NCBI GenBank assembly: GCA_036505635.1
Contig: DASXTC010000021.1
Span: forward strand, 124,001 to 188,000
Origin: DASXTC01 sp036505635
GTDB lineage: Bacteria > Acidobacteriota > Polarisedimenticolia > JACPZX01 > DASXTC01
DNA: 64,000 nt
Direction of reading: 5' to 3'
A program made the translations under genes and the position numbers. How positions within the stretch are numbered: the stretch's first letter is position 1; each line of letters starts with the position of its first letter. The notes beneath the pieces are model-generated. The model ran no database searches and was not told where the DNA came from. It saw only the letters and a program-made list of their open reading frames with translations. Of the stretch, positions 31,989-40,455 are shown piece after piece.

Positions 31989-34180
31989 GCGCAACTCCTC
32001 GCCTGGCGCGGGGGGTCACGATCACCCGGCGGCAGGTCGGCGAGGATGAGGTCTACTATCTCGTCCGCGAGCCCCGCGGCGGCTCGTTCCTCCGCATGGG
32101 GGAGATCGAAGCCACGGTCCTGCGGCTGCTCGACGGCTCCCGGACCATCGAGGAGGTCTCCCGGGCGCTGGATCTGTCCCACGAGACGAACGTCGAGGCG
32201 CAGGTCATCGAGGAGTTCATCGGCTCGATGACCCGCAAGGGGCTCGTGGAGAAACGCGGCTTCGATCCTGCGGCGTTCCGGCAGGAATGGCTCCAGCAGG
32301 CGCGGTCGCGGCGCAGGAGCCTCGGACAGCTCCTGGGCACCCTGGCCACGTTCAAGCTCCACCTCATCAATCCGCTGGGACTCTTCTCCCGTATCGTCGG
32401 CCCGCTGAGCTTCATCTGGTCTCCCGCGTTCGTCGTCGCGTCGCTCGCGCTGATGGCGGTGGCCGGGGTGATGGGGTTCGTCTATAGCGCCGAGGTGCTC
32501 GCATCGTCGCGAGTCTTCTGGGCCGGCATGACCTCCTCGGCGGCCGCGTTCGCCTCCAACGCGCTCCTCTTCTACGTGATCTTCTTCGTGGTGATCGCGC
32601 TGCACGAGCTGTCCCACGGGCTGACGTGCGCCCATTTCGGCGGCAAGATCACCGACATGGGATTCATCCTCTTCTACCTGCAGGTGCCGGGCGTGTACTG
32701 CGACATCACCGATGCCTACTCGTTCGAGAAGCGCAGCCAGCGCCTCTGGACCACGGTGGCCGGCTGTTACTCGGGCCTCGTGCTGGCCTCCTTCGGGATG
32801 ATCCTGTGGTGGGCGACCGAGCCGGGCGACCTGCTCAACAAGGCGGCCATCGTGCTGATGCTCGTGGGGGGGCCGCCGGTCGTGATGTTCAACTGGAACC
32901 CGCTGCTCAAGCTCGACGGCTACTACATTTTGATGGATCTGCTCGAAGCGCCGAACCTGATGGACAACTCGAGAAAGCACCTCGGGTACCTCTTCAAGTC
33001 GAGGGTGCTGCGGGTCCCGGTGGAGCCGGTGAGCGTCCCACCGCGTCTCCGGACGGCGTACGTGGTTTATGGGATCGCCAGCATCGCCTTCATCGCGCCA
33101 TTCACGATCTACATGCCGGTGATCGTCTACTACATCTTCTCCCGCCTGGTGGGGGAGGCGCTGGCGCTGCCGATCGCCGCGGTGATGGCGTACAGGATGG
33201 TGATGGTCTACGCCAGGAAGCTCTTCGAGACGCTCAAGTACACATGGCTGTCGCACCGGCCCGCTCAGGCGGGAGGCGAGACAGGCCGGCTCCGTCCGGG
33301 GATGATGGGGGCCGGGGCCGCGGCGGGGCTCGCGCTCCTGGCGTTCGGGCCGCGGTTCGCGGTGAGAGCCGAGGGGACCGGCACGCTCGAGCCGCTCGAG
33401 AGGATCGAGGTGCGTGCCGCCTGGCCGGGATTCGTCGCCGAGTCGGGAGGCTCCGGCGCGATGCCGGCGGAGGGAGCGCTGGTGCGGGCGGGGGATCCCC
33501 TGGTGCGCCTCGAGAACCTCGAGGTGGATGCCGGACGCCGCTCGGTCGATCTGGAGCTGGCGGCGCTGCGCGCGGACCTCTCCCGTCTGGAAGCGCGACG
33601 CGAGCCGGCACAGGCCATGATGAGACGCTCGGAGGAGCGGGCGCTTCAGGGGGACGCGCTCGTGCTGGCGAGGCGCGTGGAGGAGCTCACGCTGCGGGCG
33701 CCGATTGCCGGCGTGGTCCTCACGCCACGTCTTCAGGATAAGCTCGGGGCCTATCTCGGGTCGGGAGAGACCTGGTGCGTCATCGGGAGGATCGATCGTC
33801 TGCGCGTGCGCGTTCCGCTCAGCGAGAAGGACCTGGGCCTCATCGACGAGACGAGCGAGGCCGGCGTCAAAGGGCCGCACCTGCCCGGAGAGATCTTCCG
33901 GGGACGCGTGACGCGAATGCCGGCGGGCAGAAGGCCCGCCCGGCCGGGGCTGCAGGGCCACCAGCCCCAGCCCGTGACCGCCGCCATGACGGCAACGCCC
34001 GGTGAGGGGGTCTCGCCGGTCTCCGGCTCGCTCCAGGTCGAGGTCGAGGTGGACAACGCGTCGGGGCTCCTGCGCCCCGGGATGACGGCCCAGGTCCGCA
34101 TCTACGGCGAGCGCATGAGCCTCGCCGCCCACGCCCTGCGCTGGGCGCACCGCCTTTTCAAGGGGAAGGTGTGGTGGTGA
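31985..34180 (+). CDS. PqqD-like + M50 site-2-type protease + HlyD fusion
   Basis: 731 residues. Residues ~8-85 resemble PqqD/RRE-type peptide-binding domains (RQVGEDEVYYLVREP, TVLRLLDGSRTIEEVSRAL). The membrane part has the M50 metalloprotease motif HELSH (H207, E208, H211) and the third ligand D311 in NPLLKLDGYYILMD. Residues ~445-720 are a HlyD-like adaptor (VRAAWPGFVAES, LTLRAPIAGVVLTPRL, LLRPGMTAQVRI). M50-HlyD proteins are seen next to peptide-export genes in several phyla. The PqqD-like domain hints at recognition of a peptide. No precursor peptide or ABC transporter is obvious nearby. Its 3' end overlaps the convergent Dyp gene by 23 bases. Confidence 0.85.
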   Translation: MSATPRLARGVTITRRQVGEDEVYYLVREPRGGSFLRMGEIEATVLRLLDGSRTIEEVSRALDLSHETNVEAQVIEEFIGSMTRKGLVEKRGFDPAAFRQEWLQQARSRRRSLGQLLGTLATFKLHLINPLGLFSRIVGPLSFIWSPAFVVASLALMAVAGVMGFVYSAEVLASSRVFWAGMTSSAAAFASNALLFYVIFFVVIALHELSHGLTCAHFGGKITDMGFILFYLQVPGVYCDITDAYSFEKRSQRLWTTVAGCYSGLVLASFGMILWWATEPGDLLNKAAIVLMLVGGPPVVMFNWNPLLKLDGYYILMDLLEAPNLMDNSRKHLGYLFKSRVLRVPVEPVSVPPRLRTAYVVYGIASIAFIAPFTIYMPVIVYYIFSRLVGEALALPIAAVMAYRMVMVYARKLFETLKYTWLSHRPAQAGGETGRLRPGMMGAGAAAGLALLAFGPRFAVRAEGTGTLEPLERIEVRAAWPGFVAESGGSGAMPAEGALVRAGDPLVRLENLEVDAGRRSVDLELAALRADLSRLEARREPAQAMMRRSEERALQGDALVLARRVEELTLRAPIAGVVLTPRLQDKLGAYLGSGETWCVIGRIDRLRVRVPLSEKDLGLIDETSEAGVKGPHLPGEIFRGRVTRMPAGRRPARPGLQGHQPQPVTAAMTATPGEGVSPVSGSLQVEVEVDNASGLLRPGMTAQVRIYGERMSLAAHALRWAHRLFKGKVWW

Positions 34181-35054
34181 GACGGCTCAGGTCGAGGCGG
34201 CCGCCGGCGGTGGGAGGGCACCAGTAGTAGCCCCCCGAGATCGGACGCGAGAAGCTGAACAGGGCGTCGACGATCCCGTCCTCCAGGCCAAGCATCCGCC
34301 GCAGCACGCGCTCGAACAGGTCGAGGGAGTGCCCGTACGCGATGAACTCGAGCCCCTGCTGGCGAGCCGTAGCCCAGGGCATGGAGCGCCGGACCATGAA
34401 CGCGGGCGGATCGTAGCTCTCCTGGGCTGTGCGCTTCACGTGGGCCGACGCGGGCGCCTCCTCGATCTCGGCGTTCGTGTCCATACGGCGGCCCACCACG
34501 GCGTCGCGCCGGTCGGCCGCGAACCCCCGGAACCGGCGCAGGTCGTGTACCCAGCGTTGCACGGCCACGAAGCTCGAGCCGGTCATCCCGCCGCCGGCCG
34601 GGACCAGGGCCGCCTCCGCGGCCGCGTCCCCGCGCGGATTCTCGGTGCCGTCCTCGTAGCCCGTGAGGTCGCGCCCCCCCGCATAGGTGAACGTGTCCAC
34701 CGAGTCGTCCAGGAGGAACGCTCCGTCCACCAACGTCGCGACCCGATCGGTCATCTCGAACAAATCCCCGGGATTCGCTCCGCGCAGGAAGATCCATAGC
34801 GCCTGCTGAGTGGAGGGCACGGTGGACCCGGGCCCCGAGAGCCCGGGGAAGGTGCGCAGGCCGGGCACGTCACTTCCAAGCGAACGCACGACCGGTTCTC
34901 CCAGACCGACGACTCCCTGGTCTAGAGCGAAACCATCCCCCAGCCGGCGAAGGGCGGCGCGCGGATCGGCCTGCGCCGCGAGGCGGAAGGTCAGAGAGCG
35001 GCCGAGCGCCGGCGGAGCCGCCAGGATTCCCGGCTGGGACAGATCCGTCTTCAT
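34158..35054 (-). CDS. Dyp-type heme peroxidase
   Basis: 298 residues from ATG 35054. The signature GxxDG appears as GYEDGTENP with the distal aspartate; the C-terminal half carries SAHVKRT with the likely proximal histidine and FIAYGHSLDLFERVL. YfeX/DypB-type length. Dyp peroxidases oxidise dyes, phenols and metals with H2O2, and some are loaded into encapsulins; no encapsulin gene or clear C-terminal targeting peptide is visible (it ends TTTPSP). It is coupled to the alpha/beta hydrolase gene upstream (ATGA overlap). Confidence 0.87.
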   Translation of the reverse strand: MKTDLSQPGILAAPPALGRSLTFRLAAQADPRAALRRLGDGFALDQGVVGLGEPVVRSLGSDVPGLRTFPGLSGPGSTVPSTQQALWIFLRGANPGDLFEMTDRVATLVDGAFLLDDSVDTFTYAGGRDLTGYEDGTENPRGDAAAEAALVPAGGGMTGSSFVAVQRWVHDLRRFRGFAADRRDAVVGRRMDTNAEIEEAPASAHVKRTAQESYDPPAFMVRRSMPWATARQQGLEFIAYGHSLDLFERVLRRMLGLEDGIVDALFSFSRPISGGYYWCPPTAGGRLDLSRLTTTPSP

Positions 35055-35845
35055 CCGTGCTCTCCCTCCTCGAGTCGCCGGCGCAGGACGGAATAGAAGT
35101 CGTCGCGAACGCCCCTCTCCAGCCACGGGTAGTGCCCGCAGCGCTCCCACTCATGGTACTCCAGCGCCGGCAGGTGAGGCGCGAGGCTCGCCCGGATGAG
35201 CCGCCCCGGGTGCGGATCGAGCGCGCCGTGAAGCATGATCACGGGCGCATCGATCGCCGCGAAGGCAGCCGGGTAGACCCCCGCGGCCTGGAGCCGGAGC
35301 ATGTCGGCCCAGGTCTCCTGGTACGCCCGCGCGTCGCATCCCTCCACCCCCAGCCCGCCGGCCTCGGGATCGCATGAGTAGAGCGGCAGCAGCAGGTCGC
35401 CCATGACCCCGAGACGCTCGTCCGGATCGGGAAACTCCACGGAGAGCCGTTCCAGTCGCCGCCGGAGAGGCCCGTCCATGCGCTCCTCCCTCACCGCCCG
35501 CAACCGATCGCGGGCCGCCCTGTCGAAGGTGCCGCACCCGATGAGGACGATTGAGGTGGCGAAGCCGGGGTGCGCCGCGGCGTAGGCGAGCGCCAGCATG
35601 GCTCCCCAGGAGTGGCCGACGAGGGCCGGCCGCGCGTCCGGGCGCCGGCGCACGAGCTCGTGGAGGTCCTCGACGTGCCGGGCCACGGTGAGTGGCTCGC
35701 CGGAGCTGCCGCGCTGGAACGGTTCGAGGATCCGGAACGAATCGGCGAGCTCGCGCGCCACCGGCGCCAGGTATCCCGGCGCTCCCGGGCCGCCGTGCAG
35801 GAGGACCACGAGCGGCCCCGATGTCCCGTGCCCGCGAACTCTCAT
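35051..35845 (-). CDS. alpha/beta hydrolase (proline iminopeptidase-like)
   Basis: 264 residues. HGGPGAPGY is the oxyanion motif of prolyl-iminopeptidase-like hydrolases; the nucleophile is in GHSWGAML, the acid probably in HGALDPHPG and the histidine in RCGHYPWLE. A cap region spans ~120-200. The typical PIP motif RGSG/RGxGxS is present as QRGSSG. Substrate not known. Translated together with the Dyp peroxidase. Confidence 0.87.
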   Translation of the reverse strand: MRVRGHGTSGPLVVLLHGGPGAPGYLAPVARELADSFRILEPFQRGSSGEPLTVARHVEDLHELVRRRPDARPALVGHSWGAMLALAYAAAHPGFATSIVLIGCGTFDRAARDRLRAVREERMDGPLRRRLERLSVEFPDPDERLGVMGDLLLPLYSCDPEAGGLGVEGCDARAYQETWADMLRLQAAGVYPAAFAAIDAPVIMLHGALDPHPGRLIRASLAPHLPALEYHEWERCGHYPWLERGVRDDFYSVLRRRLEEGEHG

Positions 35846-35896
35846 GGATGCCGGCGACGAAGGGCCAGCCGCTTCACGCCGGAGGGAGCGAGCCCC

Positions 35897-36391
35897 TCAC
35901 CTCTCCCCCTCCCAGTAGTCCACGCCATCCTTCAGATGCGTGAAGTGGCGGACCGAGTCGGCGGACGGCGGGCGTCCCCCATGCGCCCCGGCGATCACCC
36001 CGAGCTTTCCGGAGTCCGGGTATTCCACGACCTCCGGCAGCTCCATCGTGCTCACGGCCAGGTATCGAAGGGGCGCCTTGGAGTCGTTGATGATCTGGTG
36101 GGCGGATTCGCGTCCCGGCGGCAGGGAGATGAAGTCTCCCTTGCGCACCGCGCGGGTCGTCCCACCCACCCTCAGGGAACCTTCGCCCTCGAGGATGAAG
36201 AACATCTCCTCGTTGCCCCGGTGCGCGTGGTAGGGGAAGGCCCGCTTGCCCGGGGGCACGACCGTGACGTTGAACCCGAGCATCTTCGAGTCGAGCTGCG
36301 CTCCCACCCGCGCTATCTCGCACTCGAAGCTCTCGCCGTGGGATCGCTTCTCGAACGGCACGTCCTCGATGTTCAATACCTGCGACTTCAT
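35897..36391 (-). CDS. cupin-domain protein
   Basis: 164 residues from ATG 36391 with an AGGAGGTG site. Single cupin: PYHAHRGNEEMFFILEGEGSLRVGG (metal HxH...E) and the second motif SAHQIINDS. The last ~45 residues are Gly/Pro-rich, with VIAGAHGGRPP. Close relatives are annotated as mannose-6-phosphate isomerase-like or uncharacterised cupins. It lies 51 bp from the hydrolase gene on the same strand. Confidence 0.87.
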   Translation of the reverse strand: MKSQVLNIEDVPFEKRSHGESFECEIARVGAQLDSKMLGFNVTVVPPGKRAFPYHAHRGNEEMFFILEGEGSLRVGGTTRAVRKGDFISLPPGRESAHQIINDSKAPLRYLAVSTMELPEVVEYPDSGKLGVIAGAHGGRPPSADSVRHFTHLKDGVDYWEGER

Positions 36392-36479
36392 CCGCACCTC
36401 CTTCCTGGCGCAATGGGCCGAACATAACACAGAAGGTCACGCACGCTACCGCCCGGCCCATCGACGCACCATCTCGTGA

Positions 36480-36644
36480 TGGGCCGATCAGGTGGACGGC
36501 AACCGACTGGATCGACTGCGCCGACGGCTCACCGGGGTGCTGGGCGGCATAGGCGTCCACCGTCAGGCGGTGCGTGGGGCCGTCCGCTCCGGACACGAGC
36601 GCCCCGCATCCAATGCAGTGGATGGGATCCTGGCGCGTGGTCAT
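36480..36644 (-). pseudogene. remnant of a DUF5946 protein with internal deletion
   Basis: Starting at ATG 36644 on the minus strand, the frame gives IHCIGCGALV, then DGPTHRLTVDAYAAQHPG, then SAQSIQSVAVHLIG. In intact DUF5946 proteins, as I recall them, the CxGCGA and GPTH motifs are separated from LTVDAYAVQHPG by some 30 residues (SPGCW and REYSDP). Here they are joined directly, and after HLIG the similarity ends. So both an internal segment and the C-terminal half are missing. The frame happens to stay open into the cupin gene but that part is not DUF5946. Confidence 0.6.
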
Positions 36645-36674
36645 CGGCGATGCTCCGCCGGCGGCGGACGCGGG

Positions 36675-37202
36675 TCAGGCGGCGCCGCGCTCGATGGTGT
36701 AGGACAACATCACGATGCCGCTCGGCAGGGCCTTGCTCTCGGAAAGCCGGAGCCGGGCCGCGTGCGCGCCGGTTTCCACGAGCGGGATCCCGCGTCCCAG
36801 GAGCACCGGGATCAGGCCGACCTCCACGGTGTCCACGAGATCGGCGTCGAGGAGACTGCGGAACAGTACCCCGCCGCCCATCAGCCAGATGTCCTTGCCT
36901 GGCTCGGCCTTGAGCGCCGCGACGGCCTGCTCGGCCGCCGTGGACACGATCGTGACGCCGGGGTGGTCGGCCGCGCGCAATGTCCGGGAGAACACGATCG
37001 CGCGCATCCCGGGCATCCCGCCGCCGGATCCCTGGCTGAGGGCGATCTCGAACGTGCGCCGTCCCATGAGGACCGTGTCGAACGCCTTGAAGAAGGCGGC
37101 GAAATCGATGGCCGGATCCATGATGATCCAGTCGTACTCGCCGCCGGGACCGGCGATGTAGCCGTCCAGGCTCATCGCGACGCTGTATCTGACTCGCCGC
37201 AT
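36675..37202 (-). CDS. dihydrofolate reductase-like (RibD C-terminal) protein
   Basis: 175 residues. VRYSVAMSLDGYIAGPGGEYDW, then FDTVLMGRRTFE and DIWLMGGGVLFRSLLDADLVDTVEV are the hallmarks of the RibD-C/YyaP-like reductase group. Such proteins bind NADPH; most are uncharacterised. The ATG at 37202 has a good ribosome site (CAGGGAGA) and overlaps, on the opposite strand, the assigned start of the CPBP gene. Confidence 0.88.
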   Translation of the reverse strand: MRRVRYSVAMSLDGYIAGPGGEYDWIIMDPAIDFAAFFKAFDTVLMGRRTFEIALSQGSGGGMPGMRAIVFSRTLRAADHPGVTIVSTAAEQAVAALKAEPGKDIWLMGGGVLFRSLLDADLVDTVEVGLIPVLLGRGIPLVETGAHAARLRLSESKALPSGIVMLSYTIERGAA

Positions 37203-37758
37203 GGCGGTCTCCCTGGTCGTCACCGCCGCCCGTGAGAGAGCGGGCGCGGCGCGCACAGCCTACCACTCTCGGCGCCGCGGATGGGTCCAGGCGCTCGCGC
37301 TCGGTGGCCTGGCCGGCATCGGCATGGAGATCTTCTCGAACCTCGTCAGCCAGCCGCTCATCACGCGGCTCACCGGGTCGCCGCCGGACCTCTCCGACTT
37401 CCGGCCGCTCGTGGGGGACCTTAGGCTCCTGCTCCTCATGCTGGTGCCGATGTGGCTGCTGGCGGCCTTCGGCGAGGAGATGGTCTATCGAGGCTATCTG
37501 ATGAACCGGCTTGCCGGCCTGTTCCACGGCACGCCCAGAGGCTGGCTGGCGAGCCTGATCGCGGTCAGCGCGTTCTTCGGCTGGTCCCACCAGAGCCAGG
37601 GGCTCACCGGCATGCTGCAGGAGGGGTTCGCGGGGCTCCTGCTGGGAGCGCTCTACCTCGGCTGCGGCCGCACCTTGACCGTGCCCATCGTCGCCCACGG
37701 CGCAGCCAACACGCTGGCGTTCGTGCTGATCTTCCTCGACCTCTATCCAGGCGTGTGA
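37201..37758 (+). CDS. CPBP-family intramembrane metalloprotease, possibly 5'-truncated
   Basis: 185 residues as drawn. The membrane protease motifs are intact: EExxxR as FGEEMVYRGYL, the histidine in FFGWSHQSQG, and the C-terminal PIVAHGAANTLAF. About five helices are visible. The only early start in frame is ATG 37201, which has no ribosome site and shares two bases with the start codon of the reductase on the other strand; the next ATG (37324) would remove the first helix. The 5' end may therefore have been lost in a rearrangement. CPBP proteases mature prenylated or bacteriocin-type peptides; role here unknown. Confidence 0.72.
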   Translation: MAVSLVVTAARERAGAARTAYHSRRRGWVQALALGGLAGIGMEIFSNLVSQPLITRLTGSPPDLSDFRPLVGDLRLLLLMLVPMWLLAAFGEEMVYRGYLMNRLAGLFHGTPRGWLASLIAVSAFFGWSHQSQGLTGMLQEGFAGLLLGALYLGCGRTLTVPIVAHGAANTLAFVLIFLDLYPGV

Positions 37759-37770
37759 AGGCGCCGCGCG

Positions 37771-38133
37771 TCACGGTGGTCCGACATGCCAGCAGACCCC
37801 GGCCAGGTCGATGAAGTTTGCCTCGCGGCCCCAGGGGACCTCGCTTGGAGGACTCATCCTGAAGCCAGGGAACCTCCGGGCCAGCTGCTTCGCCTCGACC
37901 TCCTGCCACCAGGTGTCGAGGTCCGGGACCTCGAGCTTGATCATGAAGTTGCCGGCGAACGCCGGCTCGTTGAAGTCTTGCAGAATGAATCTCGCGGCCC
38001 CGCAACGGAACCCGGCATAGCCGCCGCTCGCCCAGAGCTCCTCGAACCCGAGCTCCCGAAAAAGCTCGCGACTCTTCTCGAAGTCACTGCCACCTGGAAC
38101 AAAGGGCAGGAGTGCTGTCGGCTCGACCATCAT
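37771..38133 (-). CDS. VOC-family protein
   Basis: 120 residues from ATG 38133 (CGAGG site); an in-frame GTG at 38157 would add eight residues. One glyoxalase-like unit: LPFVPGGSDFEKSRELFRELGF, GGYAGFRCGAARFILQDF, FMIKLEVPDLDTWW, NFIDLAGVCWHVG. It resembles bleomycin-resistance-type binding proteins. It converges on the CPBP gene with 12 bp between. Confidence 0.8.
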   Translation of the reverse strand: MMVEPTALLPFVPGGSDFEKSRELFRELGFEELWASGGYAGFRCGAARFILQDFNEPAFAGNFMIKLEVPDLDTWWQEVEAKQLARRFPGFRMSPPSEVPWGREANFIDLAGVCWHVGPP

Positions 38134-38178
38134 CACACCTCGACGCTCTGCGTCCACTTCCCGCTTGCTCCTGACTTG

Positions 38179-38661
38179 TCAGGCCGGGTCCAGCGGCAAC
38201 TCGTATCGCTCCTCCGTCACGTCCACACCCCAATGTCTGCCCGGCTTCTCCTCGACCTTCCTGAACCCGACAGACCGGTAAAGACTCGCCGCGACGGTGA
38301 GAGCGCTCACGGTCCAGAGCATCACGCGCTCGTAGCCTCTGGCCTGACAGAAGCCGACCGCCTCAATCAGGAGCCTCCTGCCGAGACCGATTCCCCGCGC
38401 GCTCGGATCGACGAGAAACCAGCGGAGCTGGGCCACCTGGGGAGACGAAGCCACGATGGCTACGCACCCGACGATTCGGCCGTCCATTTCCGCGAGCCAG
38501 AGGCGCTCCCTGGGCGAGGCCGAACGCGCGAACTCCGACAGCGGGCCGGCAACGTATGCCTTGAACGTATGGTCGAAGCCGTACTCCCGCGCATAGATGA
38601 GGCCGTGGAGGTAGACGACGTAACCGATGTCGCCCGGCCGGAGCTCCGTACGCAGCGTCAC
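38179..38661 (-). CDS. GNAT-family N-acetyltransferase
   Basis: 160 residues from GTG 38661 with AGGA seven bases upstream; a TTG at 38682 with GAGGAGG is an alternative that adds seven residues. IGYVVYLHGLIYAREYGFDHTFKAYV at the start and the acetyl-CoA loop DPSARGIGLGRRLL with VMLWTVSALTVAASLYRSVGF define a GNAT of the type often fused to MarR regulators; the MarR half is absent here. Substrate unknown. Confidence 0.87.
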   Translation of the reverse strand: MTLRTELRPGDIGYVVYLHGLIYAREYGFDHTFKAYVAGPLSEFARSASPRERLWLAEMDGRIVGCVAIVASSPQVAQLRWFLVDPSARGIGLGRRLLIEAVGFCQARGYERVMLWTVSALTVAASLYRSVGFRKVEEKPGRHWGVDVTEERYELPLDPA

Positions 38662-38738
38662 GGCCCGTTCCTGTCCTTCCAACTCAGGGCCTCCTCTATC
38701 GGTTAGACTCCCGTCATGACCCGCCGCCGCTTCACAGA

Positions 38739-39323
38739 TCACCAGACGCCGGGGACGAGACGCTTGCTCCGCGCCCTGTACTCTTCGTAGTCCCTGCCGA
38801 ACTCCTCCAGCATCATCCGCTCCTCGCGGGCGATGCGGAAGAGGATGAGGGTCACGAATGCGACCCCGTAGCTTGGGCCGGCGACCCAGTTGGGAACGAC
38901 GAGTGCCTGGCCCGCCGAGTATAGGAGAAGGGCCAGATACATCGGATGGCGGACCGAGCGATAGATGCCCCGGGTAACGAGCTCGTGTCTCTCCCGAACC
39001 TCGAGCGTAATCGACCAATTCGCGCCGAGGTCCGCGTGCGACCGGTGAAGGAGCCACAGTCCGACTGCGTAGCACAGGATGCCGGCGATGAAGGGAACCG
39101 GGCGAAGCGGATAGTTCGCGAAGTCGAGCAACGGCGTCACGACCCAGATGATCGGGAGGAGGAACCCGAGCGAAACGAGCGCCAGAAGGGCGACCTCCCG
39201 CGGCCCTTTCAGGCTCTTGACCACCTTGATCTCGCCGCTCCGCCGCCCGTGCACCCCGTGGGGGATGACGACCATGGCGATGGTGGCCACCAGAATGATC
39301 GCCTTCGCGAACCAGGGACTCAT
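38739..39323 (-). CDS. isoprenylcysteine carboxyl methyltransferase-family membrane protein
   Basis: 194 residues with four to five helices. The C-terminal signature ITLEVRERHELVTRGIYRSVRHPMYLALLLYSAG and REERMMLEEFGRDYEEYRARSKRLVPGVW is that of the ICMT/PEMT (phospholipid methyltransferase) superfamily, in which the RHPMY motif and the glutamate pair bind SAM. Bacterial members may methylate lipids or isoprenoids. A lone gene among other small enzymes. Confidence 0.87.
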   Translation of the reverse strand: MSPWFAKAIILVATIAMVVIPHGVHGRRSGEIKVVKSLKGPREVALLALVSLGFLLPIIWVVTPLLDFANYPLRPVPFIAGILCYAVGLWLLHRSHADLGANWSITLEVRERHELVTRGIYRSVRHPMYLALLLYSAGQALVVPNWVAGPSYGVAFVTLILFRIAREERMMLEEFGRDYEEYRARSKRLVPGVW

Positions 39324-39517
39324 CGGCCTGATGCTCCCTCACCGCTCGACGGGCCGACATGACCACGGCCCCGCGGCAGCCGCGACATGGTGGTCGCGGT
39401 CCTCTTGAGCGGGTAGCTGGAAGGAGTGTTTACCACCAAATCACGCTGCTGTGAAGGCCCCGCGCTGGAGTCCGGCATTTCCCTTCACTTGACGATCGAT
39501 GCCCTGAGATGAAAGTG

Positions 39518-39943
39518 CTACCGCTTGGCCGCGCGCCCGCGTTTCGGGGAGCGCCGGGGGACCTTCGACGCCTTGCGCGCGGCCGGCTTCCTGACACGCT
39601 TGGCGTACTTCGGCTGGTAGATCTGAATCTGGACCCCGCCGGGCATGGTGAGGTGGGTTACGAAGCCGTAGCCGTGGTCGGCGATATCGTCATCGAAGAT
39701 CACGCCGCGGGACTTCAACTCTCCGACCGTCTTCTCGAGGTTGTCGCAGTAGAACGAGATGTTGTGCGTGCCGGAGGCGGGATCGCCCTCGGTCGGATGA
39801 CAGCCGATGTCCCCCTCCTTCAGGTCGAAGATCAGCCAACCCTCTCCGACGTCGGTGTAGGGGAGGCGGAGCTTGTCCTTGACGAAGTCGCGAAGCTGAT
39901 CCGCCTTAGAGCTGTAGAACATCGCATGGACGCCCTTGATCAT
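39518..39943 (-). CDS. VOC-family protein with basic tail
   Basis: 141 residues. GVHAMFYSSKADQLRDFV, GWLIFDLKEGDIGCHP, THNISFYCDNLEKTV and LTMPGGVQIQIYQPKY make one VOC unit with the metal-binding His and Glu positions. The last ~25 residues are strongly basic (KRVRKPAARKASK), perhaps nucleic-acid binding or simply an extension. AGGAGGA-type ribosome site before the ATG at 39943. Confidence 0.85.
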   Translation of the reverse strand: MIKGVHAMFYSSKADQLRDFVKDKLRLPYTDVGEGWLIFDLKEGDIGCHPTEGDPASGTHNISFYCDNLEKTVGELKSRGVIFDDDIADHGYGFVTHLTMPGGVQIQIYQPKYAKRVRKPAARKASKVPRRSPKRGRAAKR

Positions 39944-40113
39944 CGTGTCCTCCTCGAGTCGCGCGTGATGTTACAGGGAGCTGGCCCTCCAATGGTCCGT
40001 CGGAGCTCACCGGACCGCCGAACGCCCTCAACCATCCGAGGTTAGCGAGCAGTCGAAAGAGATCCACGCCAAGCCCGACGCCCACCGACTGATCAGGGGA
40101 AGGCAGAGAGATC

Positions 40114-40455
40114 TTACATCAGGTCTGTGACAATAGAGTCTTGTTGCGCGACGTACAGGATTAGGACCGCGTTCGCCCTGAGCCGGCCGGCGGCTCGAGC
40201 TGCGAGGGCGATTGCACGAGCCCGAGTCGGCGGAGAGTGGTCGACCACCGCGCAGCATGCTCGCGACATCCTGAGACACCCGTCTGTCCTGGCGACCAGT
40301 CCGACCTCATCGCAACCAAGCAATCCGTCCCTGTGATGAAAGATCTCGGCAGGTACTGACGACCGAGGCACCCGCCTGGCCGCGGCACATCCTCCCATCA
40401 CCAGCATCGCAAGGCCTGCGATGAGGCTCCAGGTGAATGGACCACTCGTTTTCAT
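40114..40455 (-). CDS. small putative lipoprotein
   Basis: 113 residues. The first ~23 residues form a signal peptide ending at a lipobox (VMGGC). The rest has five further cysteines or so (GLLGCDEV, DGCLRMSRACC) and ends with LRANAVLILYVAQQDS, a strand-like tail found in several small outer-membrane lipoproteins of unknown role. I do not recognise the family. Codon use is weaker than in neighbouring genes and the ribosome site is poor, so the call is modest. Confidence 0.5.
   Translation of the reverse strand: MKTSGPFTWSLIAGLAMLVMGGCAAARRVPRSSVPAEIFHHRDGLLGCDEVGLVARTDGCLRMSRACCAVVDHSPPTRARAIALAARAAGRLRANAVLILYVAQQDSIVTDLM

Noticed and set aside
35874..36644. Single 256-residue minus-strand gene from the DUF5946-like start into the cupin region
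   Set aside because: Only the first ~55 residues match; the rest is out of frame with, and overlaps, the clear cupin gene.
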